From the NCBI GenBank assembly GCA_041497995.1, contig JBGQHM010000383.1:1-6563 (forward strand): a stretch of DNA of 6,563 nt, read 5' to 3'. How positions within the stretch are numbered: the stretch's first letter is position 1; each line of letters opens with the position of its first letter. Source of the stretch: DATKMS01 sp041497995. GTDB taxonomy: Bacteria; Desulfobacterota; Binatia; HRBIN30. Positions 1-5,250 of this stretch are shown in pieces. A program made the translations under genes and the position numbers. Under the pieces are notes generated by a model, which searched no databases, was not told the origin of the DNA, and saw only the letters and a list, made by a program, of their open reading frames with translations.

Positions 1-1377
1 CCCTTCTACCAGCGGATGCTCATGAAGTTCATGACGCCCAAGACGCGCGACTTCGAGAGCTTCATGACCACGCACAGCTGGGAGCGTCCGTTCACGCCCA
101 CGATGCCGTTCCTCTACGTCCACGGTGGGATGAAGGAGGTGTGCGACCGCAAAGACTTCAATGATCCGATGTTGCCGCGCGGGGTCGCCGAGTACGTCAA
201 GGAAGCAATGGAGAAAAAGTGGCTGCGGGTCTCGCCGCCGGCGGAGCGGCCGCCCAAGGTCTACTTCTACACCGGCGCCAACCCGCTGCGCCGCTGGCCG
301 GTGCCGCAACTCGCGCGCAAACACCTGTGGCCCAAGCTCGACTTGATCGTCAACGTGAACTTCCGCATGTGCTCCACCGGTCTGCAGTCCGATGTCCTCC
401 TGCCGGCCGCGGCGTATTATGAAAAGATCGGCCTCAAGTATCCGCAGAGCCTCGTGCCGTACGTGATCTTTGCTGACAAAGCGGTGGAGCCGATGGAAGA
501 CGCGAAGTCCGAGTTCACCGTCTTCGCCATGCTGGCGCGCAAGCTTCAAGAGCGTGCGCGGGCGCGCGACATCAAGCCGTTCAAGGATCACTACGGCATC
601 GAGCGCGACTACGCCAACTTCTTCGACAAGTACCGCATGGATGGTCTCATGGACGCCGACAACGAGGAATCGGCGATGGACCACATGATCCAGACATCGG
701 CCGTGACCAAAGGCTTCACCTGGAAGGACGCCAAGACACAGGGCGCATTGCCGATTCAAGGCTTCGGCCGTTACGGCCCGCACAACGCGATCTGCAGCGA
801 CTTCACGCCGGGCGACACGATCTACCCGCAGCAATGGTTCGTCGAGAAAAAAGAGCCGTGGCCGACGCTCACCGGGCGGCAGCAGTTCCTGCTCGATCAT
901 CCGTGGTACGTCGAGACCGGTGAGGCTTTGCCCGTGCACAAAGAGCCGCCGGCCGCCGGTGGCAACTATCCGCTGCGGTTGACGGGTGGGCACACGCGCT
1001 GGTCGATTCACGGCATCTGGCGCGATCAGCGTCACCTGTTGCGGCTGCAGCGCGGCCAGCCCGTCATGTACATGAACGTCAACGACGCCAAGGCGCGCAA
1101 CTTGAACGACAACGACTACGTGCGCGTCTACAACGACGTGGGCTCCTTCCACATCCACGTCAAGCCGGCGCCGTCGCTGCAACCGGGCCAGGTGGTCATC
1201 TACCATGCCTGGGAGAACCACCAGTTCAAAGACTGGATGCAGAGCCAGGAGGCGGTGCCGTCGCCGTGGAAGCCGCAGCACATCTCGGGCGGCTACGGCC
1301 AGCTCCACTACCGAATGTTCGGCTACGCGCCCAGCCACGGACCACGCGGCACGACGGTGGAGGTGGTGCGGGCGTAG
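1..1377 (+). CDS. Molybdopterin oxidoreductase alpha subunit, DMSO reductase type II family (5'-partial)
   Basis: This is the C-terminal 458 residues of a Mo-bis-MGD catalytic subunit resembling ethylbenzene dehydrogenase or steroid C25 dehydrogenase. The frame is open from base 1, so the ATG at 16 is internal and the true start lies upstream. Visible parts are the cofactor-binding segment with FRMCSTGLQSD and VLLPAAAYYEK (about residues 110-140) and the C-terminal cap domain, marked by WFVEKK (279), TGRQQF, GGHTRWSIH (H at 331) and LQPGQVVIYHAWE. It matches the complete paralogue at 2291-5128 with a constant offset of 487 residues at every anchor checked, so the full protein is probably about 945 residues. 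The Fe-S motif, the Mo ligand and any Tat signal are outside the window. Family members oxidise hydrocarbons or sterol side chains, or reduce oxyanions, usually in the periplasm with beta and gamma subunits. The family call is firm; the substrate is unknown. The stop at 1375-1377 overlaps the ribosome binding site of the next frame. Confidence 0.93.
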   Translation, partial: PFYQRMLMKFMTPKTRDFESFMTTHSWERPFTPTMPFLYVHGGMKEVCDRKDFNDPMLPRGVAEYVKEAMEKKWLRVSPPAERPPKVYFYTGANPLRRWPVPQLARKHLWPKLDLIVNVNFRMCSTGLQSDVLLPAAAYYEKIGLKYPQSLVPYVIFADKAVEPMEDAKSEFTVFAMLARKLQERARARDIKPFKDHYGIERDYANFFDKYRMDGLMDADNEESAMDHMIQTSAVTKGFTWKDAKTQGALPIQGFGRYGPHNAICSDFTPGDTIYPQQWFVEKKEPWPTLTGRQQFLLDHPWYVETGEALPVHKEPPAAGGNYPLRLTGGHTRWSIHGIWRDQRHLLRLQRGQPVMYMNVNDAKARNLNDNDYVRVYNDVGSFHIHVKPAPSLQPGQVVIYHAWENHQFKDWMQSQEAVPSPWKPQHISGGYGQLHYRMFGYAPSHGPRGTTVEVVRA

Positions 1378-1382
1378 GAGGT
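1376..1382 (+). promoter_or_regulatory. Shine-Dalgarno AGGAGGT overlapping the upstream stop
   Basis: A perfect AGGAGGT overlaps the TAG stop of the molybdoenzyme gene and sits 5 nt before the GTG at 1388. It fixes the start of the radical SAM remnant and suggests translational coupling in one operon. Confidence 0.75.
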
Positions 1383-1387
1383 CGATT

Positions 1388-1669
1388 GTGCTTGGCCCCG
1401 AACAACGGAACTACCGCTTTCCGGCGATCTACTTCGAGTCCACGCGGCTGTGTAACCTGCAGTGCCCGATGTGCATGGCTGGTAGCAATGATGCCGAGCG
1501 TGTCCGCGCAAGTCGGCGCCACGAGTTGAGCTTCGACGAGATCCGCGATCTCGTGTTGCTGCCGGCAAAGTTGGCCGGACGCGGCTCGGGGCACACGCGT
1601 CGTGTCAGCTCGAAACATGATCCATGTCATCTCGTGCCGCCGTTTCAGCGCGATAGGCTGCAAATCTAA
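1388..1669 (+). pseudogene. Radical SAM protein, truncated remnant (N-terminal 64 residues recognisable)
   Basis: A GTG start with a strong Shine-Dalgarno opens a 93-codon frame. Residues 1-64 look like the beginning of a radical SAM enzyme: a strand ending in YFESTR, then LCNLQCPMC with the CX3CX2C ligands C22, C26 and C29, which bind a [4Fe-4S] cluster that cleaves S-adenosylmethionine. An amphipathic helix with LSFDEIRDLVLLPAKLAG follows. In intact members a GGEP-type SAM-binding segment comes next. Here the frame changes to an unrelated Arg-rich tail from about base 1577 and stops at 1669. Neither of the other two forward frames supplies the missing segment nearby, so this is a deletion or rearrangement, not a single frameshift. 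Radical SAM enzymes normally run to 300 residues or more, so this product cannot form the barrel. It may still be translated as a 93-residue peptide. The original substrate cannot be inferred. Confidence 0.75.
1577..1667 (+). other. Sequence debris after the radical SAM break
   Basis: From about 1577 to the stop, the translated tail (GRGSGHTRRV onwards) has no resemblance to a radical SAM core. It is probably the joined product of a deletion, or unrelated leader sequence of the next gene. A short inverted repeat ACATG-atc-CATGT lies at 1615-1627. I see no insertion-sequence ends or target-site duplication. Confidence 0.4.
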
Positions 1670-1674
1670 GGAGG
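1668..1674 (+). promoter_or_regulatory. Shine-Dalgarno AAGGAGG overlapping the remnant's stop
   Basis: AAGGAGG overlaps the TAA stop at 1667-1669 and lies 5 nt before the ATG at 1680. It supports that ATG as the start of the small membrane protein. It repeats the stop/Shine-Dalgarno overlap seen at 1375-1382. Confidence 0.75.
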
Positions 1675-1679
1675 CGAAG

Positions 1680-2027
1680 ATGGACACTGCACTGATCACA
1701 CTTCTTGCGGTTGCGGCGGTCGGGGTTCTGTATGTTCTGTTGCCAATCGGCACGGACGCCTACTTCCGGCTGCAGGGCCCCAGATTGGTCACGTGTCCGG
1801 ATACGCGGGCGCCCGTCGAGGTCGATCTCGACGCCGGCTTCGGTGCGCTGACGGCGTTGTCGGGCCGCCCGGCGTTGCGCGTCAAACACTGTGGGCGTTG
1901 GCAAGACGCTGCGGGCCGGAACTGCGCGCAGGGTTGCCTGCAAGGGATCGATGCGCTGGCGGCCCGGGAGCACGGGCTGTTGACGCAACCGCTGCAGGCA
2001 ACGGGTCGCACGCCGCAGCAGACGTGA
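1680..2027 (+). CDS. Small Cys-rich single-pass membrane protein, conserved hypothetical
   Basis: This is a 115-residue protein of unknown function. Residues 4-24 (ALITLLAVAAVGVLYVLLPIG) form one hydrophobic helix. A short basic linker follows (Arg at 30 and 35), then a compact domain with four cysteines: C39 in TCPDT, C71 in HCGRW, and C82 and C86 in NCAQGC. The pattern resembles a family of anchored bacterial proteins with CPET and CSRW...CGxxCL motifs that I recall but cannot name. The cysteines could bind zinc or another metal, or form disulfides, depending on which side of the membrane they face. The basic residues just after the helix would by the positive-inside rule put the domain in the cytoplasm, but this is weak. 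The ATG has a strong ribosome binding site; a longer in-frame start at 1602 would run across debris. It is the last gene of the unit that begins with the upstream molybdoenzyme. It is unlike the known beta, gamma or delta subunits of that family. Confidence 0.8.
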   Translation: MDTALITLLAVAAVGVLYVLLPIGTDAYFRLQGPRLVTCPDTRAPVEVDLDAGFGALTALSGRPALRVKHCGRWQDAAGRNCAQGCLQGIDALAAREHGLLTQPLQATGRTPQQT

Positions 2028-2033
2028 CATGTA

Positions 2034-2063
2034 CGCCGTCCGGTCGGCGCGCGGCGAACGGCG
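2034..2063 (+). terminator. Possible GC-rich hairpin after the small membrane gene
   Basis: CGCCGT (2034-2039) pairs with ACGGCG (2058-2063), starting 6 nt after the stop. An alternative stem CGCCG/CGGCG (2034-2038 with 2045-2049, 6-nt loop) uses the same left arm. No T-run follows, so this is not a classical intrinsic terminator, and hairpins arise easily at this G+C. Confidence 0.25.
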
Positions 2064-2171
2064 GTAGTCCTTGTCTTCGTACCGGAGCGGCAGCGCTGAC
2101 CGAGCCCCCGGACTCCGCACTCGCGAAGCTCGACGCGGCCCAACAGGGCGCGCGTCAGTCGCCGCCCACTG

Positions 2172-2192
2172 ACTAGTCCATCAAGGACGAGT
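2172..2192 (+). other. Imperfect hairpin in the leader of the second molybdoenzyme
   Basis: ACTaGTCC (2172-2179) pairs with GGACgAGT (2185-2192) around a 5-nt loop ATCAA: seven pairs with one A/G mismatch. Direct copies of ACTGAC lie at 2168-2173 and 2193-2198. No T-run follows. It could be an operator or leader structure, or chance. Confidence 0.25.
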
Positions 2193-2261
2193 ACTGACGG
2201 AGCCGCGCGCCTGATCATCTGCGCAGCTGACCTTCGTCATCGAGCCCGTCCAACCGGTCGG

Positions 2262-2267
2262 TAGAAT
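2262..2267 (+). promoter_or_regulatory. -10-like box TAGAAT
   Basis: TAGAAT matches the sigma-70 -10 consensus at five of six positions. It lies 24 nt before the ATG at 2291. No good -35 box is found at 16-18 nt spacing, so the promoter call is weak. Confidence 0.25.
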
Positions 2268-2279
2268 CCGTCGCCATGG

Positions 2280-2285
2280 TGGAGG
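2280..2285 (+). promoter_or_regulatory. Shine-Dalgarno TGGAGG that decides the start at 2291
   Basis: TGGAGG lies 5 nt before the ATG at 2291. The alternative in-frame ATG at 2276 would place this site inside the gene and has no comparable Shine-Dalgarno upstream. Starting at 2291 also leaves a compact Tat n-region. Confidence 0.65.
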
Positions 2286-2290
2286 CCACT

Positions 2291-5128
2291 ATGAGCGGCT
2301 GGACTCGACGCGACTTCTTGCGCACAAGCGGCGCAGCTGCGCTGACTCTCGGCCTCGCCAACCTCGACTACGCTTGGGGCTCTCCCGAGCCGCCGGCGAT
2401 CACGCCGGGCGCACGCGTCGCTGTGCCGGCGTACCGCGGCTGGGAAGACGTGTACCGCCAGAAGTGGACCTGGGATCGCGTCGCGCGCGGCACGCACACG
2501 ATGACCAACTGTGTGTCGGGATGCGCCTGGGACCTGTACGTGAAAGACGACATGGTGTGGCGCGAGGAGCAGAAGGCGCCCTACACCGCGTCGTCGCCCG
2601 GGTTGCCGGACTTCAATCCGCGCGGCTGTCAGAAGGGCGCCTGCGGTTCGTCGCTCATGTACTCGCCGACGCGCATCCGCTACCCACTGCGCCGCGTCGG
2701 CACGCGCGGCGAAGGACGGTGGGAACGCATATCGTGGGACGATGCATTGAAGACTGTTGCCACCGGCATCGTCGATGGCCTCGAGCACGCAGGGCCATCA
2801 TCCGTGCTCTGTGAGCTCGGTCCGAACATCGGCGCCGGACCCAACAGCGCGGCGCCGATCCGCTTTTTCCGGATGCTCGGCGCACCGGCGACCGACTCGA
2901 TGGCACAGATCGGCGACTTGTCCGTCGGCGCGACGATCACGTTGGGCAACGGTCACCCATGCGGCTCGTCGGACGATTGGTGGCGCTCGTCGTATCTGGT
3001 GCTGTGGGCGTTCAATCCCTCGGCGACGCGCATCCCTGACGCCCACTTCCTGTACGAGGCGCGCTATCGTGGCGCCGCGGTCGTAGTCGTCAGTCCCGAC
3101 CTGAACAACAGCGCCATCCACGCCGATCTGTGGCTGAACCCGCGTCCCGGCACGGATGCGGCGCTCGCCCTCGGCGCGGCGCAGGTGATCATCGCCGAGC
3201 AGCTATACAATCCCGCCTACGTCACGGAGCAAACCGATCTGCCGCTGCTCGTACGCACCGACAACGGACGCTTCCTACGCGAGGCCGATCTGCGCCGCGG
3301 CGGCTCCGACAGCGCCTTCCTCGTGTGGGACAGCAAGCGGCGCAGTGCGGTTGCGGCGCCGGGCAGCGGTGCGCTCAAGACGCTCGAGGCCAGCGACCTC
3401 AGCCCGGACCTGCAGTTCAGTGGCACGGTGACGATTGGCGCCAAGCCCATTGCCGTTCGCACCGTCTTTTCGGTGCTCCGCGATCGGCTCGATCAGGACT
3501 ATCGCCCCGAGCACGTCGCGCGCATCACGGGTGTGGCCGCGTCGACGATCCACCGCTTCGCGCAGGACTTTGCCAAGGCGCCAGCGGCCCTCATCCTCTC
3601 GCAGTGGGGGCAATGCAAGTTCCTGCACGCCGATCTCGCGCAACGCGCCCAGATCCTACTCGCGTCGCTCACCGGCAACTTCGGCCGTGCCGGCGGCGGG
3701 TGGCGCGCCGGTGGCTTCTTCGCACCCGAAGGTTTCGCATTGCTCGGTATCCAAGAGCGGCTCGGCCTCGTGGATCTCGCAACCTTCGGCGCCAAGACGT
3801 ACTTCGATCCCGCGGAGACCGAACACTTCTTTGCGCGCTACTTCGTGCCCGGGTCGATCTGGCATCAGGTGCACGCCGGGCTCGAGGATACCTCCGGAAA
3901 CCCCAAGTACGGTGACACCAGCGCTCCGCGTCCGGCCAAGGAGTATCTGCGCGAGGCGATCGAGAAGAAATGGTTCCCTGTTTTCCCGGAACCCGGCCGT
4001 GCGCCTGAGGTGATCATTTCGATCTTCGGCAATGTTCTGCGGCATTCACGCAACAACACGCGCGTCCTGCAGACGCTGTGGCCCAAGGTCAAGTCGATCG
4101 TCGCCATCGACTTCCGCATGAGCGAGACGGCGCGCTGGGCGGATATCGTCTTGCCCGCCGCGTACTGGTACGAGAAGACCGACCTCAAGTATCTGGCGTC
4201 GTTCATTCCGTACGTCCACCTCGGCGACCGTGCCGCGCCCCCGCTCGGTGAAGCGAAACCGGAGTGGGAGATCTTCGGCCTGCTGGCGGGGGCGGTGGCG
4301 CGCGAGGCGCAACGCCGCAATCTCCAGCCGTACACCGATATCGGCGAGGTGCAGCGTGACGCACGCCGTCTGGACGAAGCGTTCAGCGACCGCGGCCGCT
4401 TTACGCCGGTGGACGAGGAGAAGGCACTCGAGTTCGTACTCAGCTACTCGTCGCCGACGAAGCAGGTCTCTCTCGGCGACTTGCGGCAGGCCGGAGCGGT
4501 GCGCTTCCGCGGCACGGGCGCACCGGGGGGCGCAGCGGGTTTCTACAGCGACTACTCGGAGCACGAGCCGCTGGTGCCGCACCGTTGGTTCGTCGAGAAG
4601 AAGCAGCGCTGGCCGACGTTGACCGGACGGCAACAGTTCTACATCGACCATCCGTGGTTCCTCGAATGCGGGGAAGCGCTACCGACCTACAAGCCACCAC
4701 CTGCCGCCGGCGGTGACTATCCGCTCGTCCTCGGCGGCGGCCACACCCGTTGGAGTATCCATTCGCAGTGGCGCGACCAGCAGACGCTTCTGCGACTGCA
4801 GCGCGGTGAGCCGGTGGTGTACTTGAACGATCGCGACGCGGCGACACGCGGCATCAACGATCATGACCTCGTGCGCGTCCGCAACGACCTCGGTGCTTTC
4901 GTCCTCCGCGCCAAGGTGGCGCGCTACCTGCAGCCCGGCCAAGTGCTCGTGTATCACGCCTGGGAGCCCTTCCAATTCCGCGACGGCCGCAGTGACCACG
5001 CCATCATCCCGAGCCCGTTCAAACCGACCGCGTTGGTTGGCAACTACGGACAGCTCCACTGGACCTACGCACACTGGGAGCCGAACCAGGTGGATCGCGA
5101 CACGCGCGTCGAAGTGGAACGCGTGTGA
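2291..5128 (+). CDS. Tat-exported molybdopterin oxidoreductase alpha subunit, DMSO reductase type II (ethylbenzene / steroid C25 dehydrogenase-like)
   Basis: This is a complete 945-residue Mo-bis-MGD catalytic subunit, similar in length to type II alpha subunits such as EbdA. In order: a Tat signal with TRRDFLRT at residues 5-12, a hydrophobic stretch to about 25 and a likely cleavage near YAWG; an N-terminal Fe-S motif with H69, C74, C78 and C113 (C-X3-C-X34-C, then PRGCQKGAC); the Mo-ligand candidate D209 in QIGDLSVG; a nucleotide-binding fold with SSDDWWRSSYLVLWAFNPS and TRIPDAHF; a second cofactor-binding part with FRMSETARWADIVLPAA (about 605-625); and the cap domain from about 766 to the end (WFVEKK, GGHTRWSIH with H818). 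Family enzymes hydroxylate hydrocarbons or sterol side chains without oxygen, or reduce oxyanions, in the periplasm, passing electrons through a beta Fe-S subunit and a heme b gamma subunit. None of these partners is adjacent. The Asp ligand and Tat signal favour type II; the substrate is unknown. One oddity is H-X4-C instead of the H-X3-C known from NarG. Confidence 0.95.
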   Translation: MSGWTRRDFLRTSGAAALTLGLANLDYAWGSPEPPAITPGARVAVPAYRGWEDVYRQKWTWDRVARGTHTMTNCVSGCAWDLYVKDDMVWREEQKAPYTASSPGLPDFNPRGCQKGACGSSLMYSPTRIRYPLRRVGTRGEGRWERISWDDALKTVATGIVDGLEHAGPSSVLCELGPNIGAGPNSAAPIRFFRMLGAPATDSMAQIGDLSVGATITLGNGHPCGSSDDWWRSSYLVLWAFNPSATRIPDAHFLYEARYRGAAVVVVSPDLNNSAIHADLWLNPRPGTDAALALGAAQVIIAEQLYNPAYVTEQTDLPLLVRTDNGRFLREADLRRGGSDSAFLVWDSKRRSAVAAPGSGALKTLEASDLSPDLQFSGTVTIGAKPIAVRTVFSVLRDRLDQDYRPEHVARITGVAASTIHRFAQDFAKAPAALILSQWGQCKFLHADLAQRAQILLASLTGNFGRAGGGWRAGGFFAPEGFALLGIQERLGLVDLATFGAKTYFDPAETEHFFARYFVPGSIWHQVHAGLEDTSGNPKYGDTSAPRPAKEYLREAIEKKWFPVFPEPGRAPEVIISIFGNVLRHSRNNTRVLQTLWPKVKSIVAIDFRMSETARWADIVLPAAYWYEKTDLKYLASFIPYVHLGDRAAPPLGEAKPEWEIFGLLAGAVAREAQRRNLQPYTDIGEVQRDARRLDEAFSDRGRFTPVDEEKALEFVLSYSSPTKQVSLGDLRQAGAVRFRGTGAPGGAAGFYSDYSEHEPLVPHRWFVEKKQRWPTLTGRQQFYIDHPWFLECGEALPTYKPPPAAGGDYPLVLGGGHTRWSIHSQWRDQQTLLRLQRGEPVVYLNDRDAATRGINDHDLVRVRNDLGAFVLRAKVARYLQPGQVLVYHAWEPFQFRDGRSDHAIIPSPFKPTALVGNYGQLHWTYAHWEPNQVDRDTRVEVERV

Positions 5129-5134
5129 AGGATT

Positions 5135-5147
5135 CGCGCTTCGCGCG
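5135..5147 (+). terminator. Possible short hairpin after the molybdoenzyme gene
   Basis: CGCG (5135-5138) pairs with CGCG (5144-5147) around the loop CTTCG, beginning 7 nt after the stop. The stem is only 4 bp and has no T-run, so it is a poor terminator candidate. Confidence 0.2.
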
Positions 5148-5177
5148 CCGCGCTGCAAATGATCTCAATCAGCATTG

Positions 5178-5193
5178 TGACCGCCGTTGGTCA
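5178..5193. promoter_or_regulatory. Inverted repeat TGACC-N6-GGTCA, possible operator
   Basis: A perfect 5-bp inverted repeat with a 6-nt spacer lies in the 122-bp gap, 57 nt before the acyltransferase start. Its 16-bp size suits a dimeric repressor such as a TetR-family protein. No regulator gene is in the window, and a single short palindrome can be chance. Confidence 0.3.
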
Positions 5194-5237
5194 GTGCCGG
5201 GATCTCGCGGCCTGACGATGCTCGTGTGACCCGCACC

Positions 5238-5245
5238 AGGAGGAG
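5238..5245 (+). promoter_or_regulatory. Shine-Dalgarno AGGAGGAG for the acyltransferase
   Basis: AGGAGGAG lies just before the ATG at 5251, with 7 nt between AGGAGG and the start. It favours this ATG over the in-frame ATGs at 5281 and 5299. Confidence 0.75.
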
Positions 5246-5250
5246 ATCCA

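Larger units (their letters stand above)
2028..2290 (+). other. Intergenic region, 263 bp
   Basis: No convincing gene is seen on either strand. The region holds two weak hairpins (2034-2063 and 2172-2192), a -10-like TAGAAT at 2262-2267 and the ribosome binding site of the second molybdoenzyme. It probably separates two transcription units. Confidence 0.6.

Noticed and set aside
1602..1679. An upstream in-frame start for the small membrane protein
   Set aside because: It would add 26 residues translated from deletion debris and ignore the strong Shine-Dalgarno placed for the ATG at 1680.
1226..1753. A 175-codon minus-strand frame spanning the radical SAM region
   Set aside because: It has no motifs or sensible start signals and covers three plus-strand features with good ribosome binding sites.
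1793..2176. A plus-strand frame running past the small membrane gene into the gap
   Set aside because: Most of it is a shadow of the small gene in another frame. The part beyond 2027 has no recognisable motif, and no start signal was seen.
2276..2290. ATG at 2276 as the start of the second molybdoenzyme
   Set aside because: It has no good Shine-Dalgarno; the TGGAGG just inside it serves the ATG at 2291 instead. The difference is five residues, and initiation at 2276 is not fully excluded.
3421..3440. A TGGCAC...TTGG pair resembling a sigma-54 promoter
   Set aside because: The spacing is wrong (8 nt instead of about 5) and it lies inside the coding region of the second molybdoenzyme.
3130..3915. 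A 261-codon open frame on the plus strand
   Set aside because: It overlaps the second molybdoenzyme in another frame and is a low-complexity Arg/Ala-rich product without motifs.
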